Part shown: positions 6,585 through 11,387 of the stretch, piece by piece
Layout: each line of letters begins with the position of its first letter
How positions within the stretch are numbered: position 1 is the first letter of the stretch
Assembly (NCBI GenBank): GCA_905214865.1
Contig: CAJMNO010000045.1
Span: 1-11,387, forward strand
Length of the DNA: 11,387 nt
Origin: an uncultured bacterium
GTDB lineage: Bacteria; Actinomycetota; Coriobacteriia; Coriobacteriales; Atopobiaceae
Direction: 5' to 3'
Notes under the pieces: model-generated
The model's input: only the letters and a program-made list of their open reading frames with translations
Databases searched by the model: none
Told to the model about the DNA's origin: nothing
Translations under genes and position numbers: made by a program

Positions 6585-7367
6585 ATGGCAGACAAGAGGC
6601 AGCCCGCGCTGTTCGTGGGACACGGCGACCCGATGATGGCCCTGCGGGACGACGACGTGGCGCACGCGCTCGGGAGGGTCGGTGCCCGCGTGAGGGCCAT
6701 GGCGCCCAGGGCGATCCTGGCCGTCTCGGCCCACTGGTACACGCGCGGGACGCTGGTGCAGAGCGACCCGCACCCGCGCCAGATCAACGACATGTACGGG
6801 TTTCCCGAGGAGCTGTACGCGATCCACTACCGCCCCGAGGGCAACGCGCGGCTGACCGCACGCGTGCGGGAGCTGCTTGGCGACGACATCCAGGTGGACG
6901 ACACCTGGGGCATCGACCACGGCGTCTGGACACCGCTGCACCACATGCTCCCCAAGGCGGACGTGCCCGTGGTGGAGCTCTCCGTGAACGGCCTGCGCGA
7001 CGCCCAGTACGCCTACGACCTGGGCAGGAGGCTCGCCCCTCTCCGCGACGAGGGATTCGTGGTGCTGGGAAGCGGCAACGTGGTCCACAACCTCCGCCAG
7101 GTGGAGTGGGACAACCCTGACGGCACGCCGCAGAACGTGGCCTTTGACCAGGCCGTGCGCAAGGCGGTCGAGGGGCGCGACGACCAGACGGCGGTGGACT
7201 ACCAGGCGCTCCCCTCCTCTGGCTACGCCGTGCCCACGCCGGAGCACTACCTTCCGCTCCTGACCGTGCTGGGCGCTTCCGAGGGCGAGGCCCCCGAGGT
7301 CTTCAACGACGTGAGGAACCTGGGGGCAATCTCGATGACCAGCTACGCCTTCGGGCTTGCTGGGTAG
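6585..7367 (+). CDS. ygiD: DODA-type extradiol dioxygenase (YgiD/LigB family)
   Basis: The 260-residue protein follows E. coli YgiD over its whole length. Shared blocks are ALFVGHGDPM (8-17), VSAHWYTRGT (48-56), WGIDHGVWTPL (108-118), LGSGNVVHNLR (161-171) and PTPEHYLPLL (217-226). H13, H50 and H221 are the likely metal ligands, and H112 is a candidate catalytic histidine by family position. Characterised members open catechol rings such as L-DOPA with O2. The physiological substrate in most bacteria is unknown. The frame extends far upstream, but ATG at 6585 with AGGGGG before it is where homology begins and fits the divergent promoter. It probably forms a transcription unit with the FMN reductase 100 bases downstream, under the divergent HxlR regulator. 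An O2-using enzyme in a presumed anaerobe is notable. Confidence 0.92.
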   Translation: MADKRQPALFVGHGDPMMALRDDDVAHALGRVGARVRAMAPRAILAVSAHWYTRGTLVQSDPHPRQINDMYGFPEELYAIHYRPEGNARLTARVRELLGDDIQVDDTWGIDHGVWTPLHHMLPKADVPVVELSVNGLRDAQYAYDLGRRLAPLRDEGFVVLGSGNVVHNLRQVEWDNPDGTPQNVAFDQAVRKAVEGRDDQTAVDYQALPSSGYAVPTPEHYLPLLTVLGASEGEAPEVFNDVRNLGAISMTSYAFGLAG

Positions 7368-7467
7368 GACCCAGGCAGGAGCCTGAGGGCCCCGCGCAGT
7401 GGTGACGAGCCCGCGGCGTCGGCGCGGGAGGTTGACGGATTCGCAGGACAAAGGGAAAGGATCGATC

Positions 7468-8022
7468 ATGGCAGAGAAGAACGTGCTCATCGTGGTGGGG
7501 ACCCTCCGCAGGGACGGGTTCAACCTGCAGCTGGCCAAGAGGGTCGAGGAGCTGCTGAAGGGACGCGCCAACGTGAGCTACCTTGACTACTCGCAGCTTC
7601 CGCTGATGAACCAGGACCTGGAGGACCCCGAGCTCGAGGCCGTAGCCCAGGTGCGCCAGGCCGTGCGCGACGCCGACGGCGTGTGGTTTGTGAGCCCGCA
7701 GTACAACGCGTCGTTCCCCGGCCACGTCAAGAACCTGGTCGACTGGCTGAGCCGCCCGCTGCCCGGCAAGGGTCGCGACTCCGCGGCGATCGGCGGGGTC
7801 AAGACCACGGTCTCCGGCGCGGGTGGGCGCACCGCCACGGCCGAGATGCGCGAGGCCCTGGACAACCTGCTCGAGTTCGTGGGAGCCAAGACCCTTCGCG
7901 AGCACGAGACCGGCATCGCCCTGTCCGGCGAGTCCTGGATGTCCGGCAAGCTGACCCTCTCCCCCGAGGACGAGGCGACGCTGGCGGCACAGGCCGACGC
8001 CTTCCTGGAGTTCATCGCGTAG
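7468..8022 (+). CDS. NAD(P)H-dependent FMN reductase / quinone reductase-like flavoprotein
   Basis: The 184-residue flavodoxin-fold protein belongs to the NADPH-dependent FMN reductase family, which includes quinone and azo reductases such as ChrR-type enzymes. The phosphate-binding loop GTLRRDGFN is at 11-19. The diagnostic SPQYNASFPGHVKNLVDWLSR, which binds the isoalloxazine side, lies at 76-96. A glycine-rich turn SGAGG is at 116-120. ATG at 7468 is chosen over an earlier in-frame start because AAAGG precedes it and the earlier codons are unlike the family. The gene follows ygiD by 100 bases. That gap holds two hairpins, CAGGC-AGGA-GCCTG (7372-7385) and CCCGCG-N7-CGCGGG (7410-7428), which could reduce but need not block read-through. 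Context suggests two-electron reduction of quinones or flavins. The substrate is not determined by sequence. Confidence 0.9.
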   Translation: MAEKNVLIVVGTLRRDGFNLQLAKRVEELLKGRANVSYLDYSQLPLMNQDLEDPELEAVAQVRQAVRDADGVWFVSPQYNASFPGHVKNLVDWLSRPLPGKGRDSAAIGGVKTTVSGAGGRTATAEMREALDNLLEFVGAKTLREHETGIALSGESWMSGKLTLSPEDEATLAAQADAFLEFIA

Positions 8023-8047
8023 CCAGGAGCGCAATCGAGGCGACTTG

Positions 8048-8090
8048 CGGGCGTCCCCCAGACCCGAGCTTCGGGAGGGGGCGCCCGTCT
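8048..8090 (+). terminator. Terminator after the FMN reductase gene
   Basis: CGGGCGTCCCCC (8048-8059) pairs with GGGGGCGCCCG (8077-8087) with one bulge. The loop contains a second stem, CCCGA-gct-TCGGG. TCTCTTGT follows. It lies 26 bases past the stop codon and closes the ygiD-reductase unit. Confidence 0.75.
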
Positions 8091-8369
8091 CTTGTGCAGG
8101 GGGAGAGAAGCGCAGGGACGCGGCCCAAACCCCTCCCGCCGGCATCGCGAGTCACGTGGCTCGAATGGAATGGGTCGTAAGGTCCTGAGGTCCACGCACG
8201 CGAGACGGGCTCAAGTCTAAGAAGGGGCGGACCGGTTCCCGTCCCGCCTCGAAGCTCTCCCGCACATGTTCGGCTCAGTGGCGTCCAGCCTCCTTCAGAC
8301 CCGAAGCCACGCCATTCACGAAGGGGGATCGGCTCTCGTCCGGCCCTGCAAGCGCGTCCTCGCAGGTCA

Positions 8370-8390
8370 GGTCCCTCGTAAGGAGGGACC
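8370..8390 (+). other. Perfect 8-bp hairpin before the palindrome array
   Basis: GGTCCCTC-GTAAG-GAGGGACC forms a perfect stem 33 bases before the first 46-bp palindrome. It has no T tract, so a terminator role is unsupported. It may be part of the same structured region. Confidence 0.5.
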
Positions 8391-8423
8391 CGTCCCGCCG
8401 GTGGCTCCCCGGGAGGACCCACC

Positions 8424-8469
8424 GTCAGAAAGTCCATCCCGTGTGTACACGCGGGGCGCACTTTCTGGC
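8424..8469 (+). repeat. 46-bp palindrome, GTGTACAC core, copy 1
   Basis: The element is symmetrical about position 8446.5. Outer arms CAGAAAGT and ACTTTCTG pair perfectly, and the inner part is CCCGTGTGTACACGCGGG. Of 23 pairs, 18 are Watson-Crick, 3 are G/T and 2 are mismatches. Confidence 0.85.
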
Positions 8470-8507
8470 ATGGGCCCCATCTCCCGGCGGGCAGAAGGCG
8501 CTTCCCC

Positions 8508-8553
8508 GTCGGAAATCGTGCCCCGTGTGTACACGCGGGACGCACTTTCTGAC
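8508..8553 (+). repeat. 46-bp palindrome, GTGTACAC core, copy 2
   Basis: It has the same orientation as copy 1, with its centre 84 bases away. Its ends are GTCGGAAA and TTTCTGAC and its core is CCCGTGTGTACACGCGGG. There are 17 Watson-Crick pairs, 3 G/T pairs and 3 mismatches. The preceding bases CTTCCCC are shared with copy 4. Confidence 0.85.
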
Positions 8554-8580
8554 AGCCGTGGGGCAGCGAGGGTCCTCCCT

Positions 8581-8626
8581 GCCTAGAACCTCGCCCCGCG
8601 TGTACACACGGGGCGGTCTTTCTGTC
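8581..8626 (-). repeat. 46-bp palindrome, GTGTACAC core, copy 3 (inverted)
   Basis: Its centre is 73 bases from that of copy 2. The core reads CGCGTGTACACACG, the reverse complement of the core in the other three copies, so this copy is inverted. The inner arms GCCCCG/CGGGGC pair perfectly. The outer arm on the plus-strand left has decayed. Confidence 0.8.
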
Positions 8627-8664
8627 ACCGGACCTGTCTCTCGACGGTCGGGCTTACCTTCCCC

Positions 8665-8710
8665 GTCGGAAAACCCGTCCCGTGTGTACACGCGGAACGG
8701 GTTTTCCGAC
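8665..8710 (+). repeat. 46-bp palindrome, GTGTACAC core, copy 4
   Basis: This is the best-preserved copy, with 21 of 23 Watson-Crick pairs, one G/T pair and one mismatch. Its outer arms, GTCGGAAAACCCGT and ACGGGTTTTCCGAC, are perfectly complementary and differ from copy 1 at paired positions. The centre lies 84 bases from that of copy 3. Confidence 0.9.
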
Positions 8711-8903
8711 ATCCGGGCGCCTTTGCCCCGAGCCACGACGACCACGACGGGGAATCCATCGACTAAGAATGGGGTGGGCGACCGCCTTCCGGGCAAGCCG
8801 GCCCCTCCACGTTCGGCAGGCCACCGTGCCCCCATGCTCAAGGCCTTCCTCCGCGAGAAGTGCCACCGCGGCGGATCGGGCACCTCCCCGGGGAATACCC
8901 GCT

Positions 8904-8928
8904 GGTAGCAGACTCCCGATGTGTGCAC
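8904..8928. repeat. Left half of GTGAG-YR-CTCAC-type palindrome
   Basis: GGTAGCAGACTCCCGATG followed by TGTGCAC matches the left arms at 145 and 9011. The core is TGTGCAC rather than GTGAGTGCTCAC, and CTTTC follows, which resembles the right arms of the GTGTACAC family. Confidence 0.45.
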
Positions 8929-9010
8929 TTTCGCGTTTCCTCGACTGCCTCGGTAGCGCGCCGACGGCGTTTCTCCCCAGTTGGTTCCTCATCAGAAAGG
9001 AAACCGTGAC

Positions 9011-9053
9011 GGCAAACTCCCGAAGTGAGTGCTCACATCGGGAAGCGGCTGCC
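9011..9053. repeat. Palindromic repeat, GTGAG-YR-CTCAC family, complete copy
   Basis: The core GTGAGTGCTCAC is at 9025-9036. The inner arms TCCCGAAGTGAG and CTCACATCGGGA pair with one mismatch. The ends are GGCAAAC and GCTGCC. It is the reference copy for the half-elements at 1-16, 353-377 and 8904-8928. Confidence 0.7.
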
Positions 9054-9080
9054 ATTGGAGGGAGGGGGCGGACGGCTGAC

Positions 9081-9145
9081 GGCAGATCGCTCGGGCAAGC
9101 ACCTTCGCGCGGTCCCGGCGAGGGACCTTGCCAGGCAGATCGCTC
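9081..9145. repeat. 12-bp direct repeats flanking a hairpin
   Basis: GGCAGATCGCTC occurs at 9081-9092 and 9134-9145. Between them lies the perfect hairpin GGTCCC-GGCGA-GGGACC (9111-9127). A weak half-palindrome (CCACACGGGGAGTTTGCC) follows the second repeat. No function is evident. Confidence 0.5.
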
Positions 9146-9248
9146 ACAGGGAGCGCCCACACGGGGAGTTTGCCGCCAGGGGCAGGGCCGTCCATTTTTC
9201 TACGAGCCCTTTACCTGCGCAGACGCCGCGGGGTCGTGGGACTCCGCC

Positions 9249-9291
9249 GGCAGCCGTTCCGGAAAGGTGCTCACGCGGGGCTTCCGCTGCC
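9249..9291. repeat. Degenerate GTGAG-YR-CTCAC-family palindrome
   Basis: It begins GGCAGCC, contains GTGCTCAC at 9267-9274 and ends GGCTTCCGCTGCC. Its length (43) and the offset of GTGCTCAC are the same as in the 9011-9053 copy, but the left inner arm no longer pairs. Confidence 0.5.
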
Positions 9292-9541
9292 AAGGGGGAC
9301 GACAAACGGAAGCCAGACGGGAAGGACCTGCCCACAATCGCGAGACACCGCCATGTCCACCCCATCTATGAGCTCTTTCGAGCGGCCCGGAGGACGTGAT
9401 TCCCCACGCCCCCCGGGAGATGGTGGAGCAGATTGGCCGGAGGGGAGGACGGCAGCCAGGGGGCCGGCGGATGGGGTTTCTGGTGCGCTGACTGGCCCTT
9501 CTCCCCCGCTTAGACTCGTTCGAAGAGGGGCTCCACCGAGA

Positions 9542-9718
9542 GTCGCGTGCCAATCCGCATCCGACCCCCGAAGGAGACCTGCCCTACAGCAGGGTCGAGG
9601 GTCGTGTGCCGGTCCGCATCCGACCCCCGAAGGAGACCTGCCCTACAGCAGGGTCGAGGGTCGTGTGCCGGTCCGCACCAATCCCCCGAAGGAGACCTGC
9701 CCTACAGCAGGCAGCTGA
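9542..9718. repeat. Three tandem copies of a 59-bp unit
   Basis: Units at 9542-9600, 9601-9659 and 9660-9718 share the block CCCCCGAAGGAGACCTGC, which starts at 59-bp steps. Units 1 and 2 are almost identical. Unit 3 differs at its ends and contains the last codons and stop of the DUF1304 gene. Each unit has a small hairpin CCTGC/GCAGG. The arms GGGTCG/CGACCC form a further hairpin across the unit 1/2 junction (9599-9626). Confidence 0.9.
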
Positions 9719-10058
9719 TGAGGCAGAGGATGGCGAGCCCTCCCTGCATGAGGATGATCTTGGGGTTGCTGGTGACGGAGCCGTACGCCGCAACGGCGAC
9801 GATGTACAGCATGAGCGCGATGACGGCGGCCTTGCTCGCAAAGGCGAGGGCGGCGACCAGAATCAGCACGGCGAGCAGCCCGTTGTAGACCCCCTGGTTC
9901 TTGAACAGGGTGTTGACGCTGGGGCGCGCGAGCTCGTCGGTCCCCATCCCGAACACCTTGGCGGTGCGGTCGGAGGTGGTGGCGAACGTCTCGAGGTACA
10001 TGATGAAGAGGAACTCGGCCGCAACGAGGGCTGCGAGGATGGTGGTGACTGGCGACAT
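9702..10058 (-). CDS. DUF1304-family small membrane protein
   Basis: The 118-residue protein has the DUF1304 pattern. A first membrane helix ends in MYLE (about 5-23), a cytosolic or periplasmic loop contains TAKVFGM, the signature NQGVYNG lies at 54-60, and three more helices follow (about 58-74, 76-93 and 100-118). The family's function is not known. ATG at 10058 follows GGAGATAAGC, a good ribosome-binding site. The gene's stop codon lies inside the third 59-bp tandem unit. Two further units follow downstream, so its 3' end seems to have been duplicated outward. A direct repeat TGATA-N6-TGATA just upstream (10062-10077) may be regulatory. No co-directional neighbour is present in the window. 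Confidence 0.9.
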   Translation of the reverse strand: MSPVTTILAALVAAEFLFIMYLETFATTSDRTAKVFGMGTDELARPSVNTLFKNQGVYNGLLAVLILVAALAFASKAAVIALMLYIVAVAAYGSVTSNPKIILMQGGLAILCLISCLL

Positions 10059-10154
10059 GCTTATCTCCTATCAAATTAGTATCATTACCTCCTGAGTCTA
10101 CCCCCATCGCACGTTCGGGGAGCGGCCCTTGCTGAAAAAGACCCGAATCCCACG

Positions 10155-10198
10155 CGACCCCCTCCCACAAGGCGGGAACACTTGTGGGAGGGGGGTCG
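10155..10198. terminator. Strong 17-bp hairpin, possible terminator
   Basis: CGACCCCCTCCCACAAG (10155-10171) pairs with CTTGTGGGAGGGGGGTCG (10181-10198) with a single bulged G and a nine-base loop. On the plus strand no T tract follows. On the minus strand CTTTTT occurs about 15 bases on. It lies between two divergent genes, where no transcript is expected to end, so it may instead insulate them or end an unannotated RNA. Confidence 0.45.
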
Positions 10199-10238
10199 TC
10201 CACGCGTGCGACGCCGGGCGTGGCGCGCTCGGACCCAA

Positions 10239-10307
10239 CCAGCGCGATGCGTTCAGCCAGGCGCGACGGGACAAGTTCGCGCCCTTCCAGCGCGATGCAT
10301 CCAGCCA
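10239..10307. repeat. 21-bp direct repeats around a 7-bp hairpin
   Basis: A 21-bp sequence starting CCAGCGCGATGC and ending CAGCCA occurs at 10239-10259 and 10287-10307, differing at two positions. Between the copies lies GGCGCGA-N10-TCGCGCC (10260-10283). The 48-bp period continues weakly after the second copy (GGCGAGACGCGCC). Confidence 0.7.
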
Positions 10308-10342
10308 TGGCAGGCGAGACGCGCCCAGACATTGCGCGGAAC

Positions 10343-10370
10343 TTACGCGGGCATGACGAGGGGGTACGAC
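10343..10370 (+). promoter_or_regulatory. Weak candidate promoter of the HAD gene
   Basis: TTACGC (10343-10348) and TACGAC (10365-10370) are 16 bases apart, 41 bases before the ATG. Both boxes are imperfect. No better pair is visible near the start. Confidence 0.25.
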
Positions 10371-10410
10371 GATGGGTGAGGCTCGTCTCGCCCAGGAAAC
10401 CGGAGGTAGC

Positions 10411-11208
10411 ATGATCAAGCTCGTTGCATCGGACATGGATGGGACCCTGTTGGACCAGGACTCCAGGGTCCCGCCCGAGACGTACGACCTCATCAGGGCG
10501 CTGGGACGCCACGGAGTCCACTTCTGCGCAAGCTCCGGGCGACGCTACGACACGCTGTGCGAGTTCTTTGCGCCCGTGAGGGACCAGATGGACTTCGTGG
10601 CCTCCAACGGGACCCAGGTGTATGTGGACGGCCGGATGGTCGACCGCGAGGTCTACTCCACCGCGGCGCTGCGACAGCTGCAGCGCTCCGTGGGGATGTT
10701 CGACTGCCTGCACCTGGCCGTGTTCGACAAGCGCGTGAGCTACCTGCTGGACGAGATGGCCAGCTACGAGCGGGAGCTGGACAAGGACCTCCCCAACGCC
10801 GAGCGCGCGAGCTACGTGCCAGGACCGGAGGTCAGCGTGATCAAGGCGTCGATCTACTGCGACCGCGACGACGTGGTGATGGACATGGCCTACGCCCTGC
10901 AGCGCGAGATGGGCTCGGCGTTCACCTTTGCGCCGTCGGGCAAGCGCTGGATCGACGTGATTCCGCGCGGCGTTTCGAAGGCGACGGGGCTGCGCCAGGT
11001 GATGCTCGCGCACGGCATCGAGCCGAGCGAGGTCATGGCATTTGGCGACGCGATGAACGACTACGAGATCCTGCGCATGGTGGGCCACTCGCGGGCCATG
11101 GGCAACGGCCGCTACGCCATCAGGCAGGTGGCGGACAAGGTCATTGGCACCAACGCCGAGCACAGCGTGCAGGCCGAGATGAGACAGCTGCTGGAGCAGC
11201 TGGGCTAG
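10411..11208 (+). CDS. Cof-type HAD-superfamily phosphatase (subclass IIB)
   Basis: The 265-residue cytosolic hydrolase would dephosphorylate sugar phosphates, nucleotides or flavin-like cofactors. All HAD motifs are in place: motif I DMDGTLL at 8-14 (nucleophile D8, acid D10), motif II S42 in ASSGRR, motif III K190 in GVSKATGL, and motif IV GDAMND at 212-217. Between motifs II and III lies the alpha/beta cap typical of the Cof/YbiV group. The ATG at 10411 follows GGAGGTAGC and starts the typical MIKLVASDMDG. An earlier in-frame ATG lacks a ribosome-binding site. Length matches the family (about 265-275). The gene stands alone here. Substrate range in this family is broad and cannot be inferred from sequence. 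Confidence 0.93.
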   Translation: MIKLVASDMDGTLLDQDSRVPPETYDLIRALGRHGVHFCASSGRRYDTLCEFFAPVRDQMDFVASNGTQVYVDGRMVDREVYSTAALRQLQRSVGMFDCLHLAVFDKRVSYLLDEMASYERELDKDLPNAERASYVPGPEVSVIKASIYCDRDDVVMDMAYALQREMGSAFTFAPSGKRWIDVIPRGVSKATGLRQVMLAHGIEPSEVMAFGDAMNDYEILRMVGHSRAMGNGRYAIRQVADKVIGTNAEHSVQAEMRQLLEQLG

Positions 11209-11387
11209 CCGTCGGGCGGGAGGCGTCGGGCGCCGGCGGAAGGGGATGCGGGCGCGTGGCCGAGTTCCTCTCCCCCGCTTTGGCGTCAGGCTCGGACTCC
11301 CCTGAGCCAAGGGCGGGCGCATGGGTCATAATCGGGCTCTTCGACGTTTCTAGTGGGTAGCGCATGCGACGGTCGTCTGCGCCGAGA

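Larger units (their letters stand above)
8091..9541. other. Gene-free block with dense palindromes
   Basis: No frame in this block of about 1.45 kb looks coding. The open frames run through the palindromes, giving repeated peptide fragments such as RVYTRG, and none has a good ribosome-binding site. Besides the repeats listed separately there is a near-palindrome CGAGTCACGTGGCTCG (8148-8163). The stretch 9292-9541 shows nothing I can identify. No tRNA, rRNA or transposase fragment was recognised. Confidence 0.6.
10059..10410. other. Divergent spacer between DUF1304 and HAD genes
   Basis: This 352-nt stretch has no credible gene. It contains the DUF1304 leader, a 17-bp hairpin (10155-10198), a hairpin CCACGC/GCGTGG starting near 10199, the 21-bp direct repeats (10239-10307) and the HAD leader with GGAGG at 10402-10406. 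Open frames here on the minus strand run into the HAD gene antisense and look spurious. Confidence 0.6.

Noticed and set aside
8424..8710. CRISPR array (46-bp repeats with spacers of 38, 27 and 38 bp)
   Set aside because: The repeats differ between copies, one is inverted, the arms covary instead of being identical, and no cas gene is nearby. Spacers 2 and 4 end in shared sequence (CTTCCCC).
8023..9541. tRNA genes or decayed transposase in the gene-free block
   Set aside because: No TPsiC-loop or acceptor-stem pattern and no transposase fragment could be read on either strand.
10067..10081. Tiny ORF (MILI) upstream of the DUF1304 gene
   Set aside because: It has only four codons and the Shine-Dalgarno site is too close to the ATG. 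The same bases are better read as leader or operator.
9643..11322. 559-codon minus-strand open frame
   Set aside because: It is antisense to the HAD phosphatase and overlaps the DUF1304 gene in another frame, and no domain is recognisable.

Overview
The window is GC-rich bacterial DNA with clean Shine-Dalgarno sites. It carries seven complete genes of families common in strict anaerobes. GC content, codon use and gene families suggest a Coriobacteriia actinobacterium (Olsenella/Atopobium/Collinsella type). That placement is an inference: no rRNA or other phylogenetic marker lies in the window.

Layout, left to right. Positions 1-892 hold no credible gene, only palindromic and dispersed repeats and a weak promoter. 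An FprA-type flavodiiron protein (893-2047, +) follows and ends in a strong hairpin terminator. Two convergent minus-strand genes come next: a compact nitroreductase (2165-2695) and a MgtA-type P3B P-type ATPase (2858-5596). The ATPase has an unusual 500-nt upstream region with several hairpins, a 28-codon upstream ORF behind a strong Shine-Dalgarno site, and a small hairpin over the mgtA Shine-Dalgarno site. An HxlR-family regulator (6098-6448, -) is divergent from a DODA/YgiD-type extradiol dioxygenase (6585-7367, +), which is followed by an NAD(P)H-dependent FMN reductase (7468-8022, +). The AT-rich divergent spacer carries a likely operator.

From 8023 to 9701 there is no gene. This block has four 46-bp palindromes with a GTGTACAC core, three or more palindromes or half-palindromes of a second family (core GTGAG-YR-CTCAC, also found at 1-377), and a threefold 59-bp tandem repeat running into the 3' end of a DUF1304 membrane-protein gene (9702-10058, -). 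A 352-nt divergent spacer with a 17-bp hairpin and 21-bp direct repeats leads to a Cof-type HAD phosphatase (10411-11208, +).

Functionally, four of the seven genes encode redox proteins: FprA, nitroreductase, YgiD-like dioxygenase and FMN reductase. The HxlR/dioxygenase/flavin-reductase set resembles quinone- or catechol-stress cassettes controlled by HxlR/DUF24 regulators in Firmicutes. The least explained material is the palindrome array at 8424-8710: its arms differ between copies but keep their pairing, and its centres are spaced close to whole helical turns.
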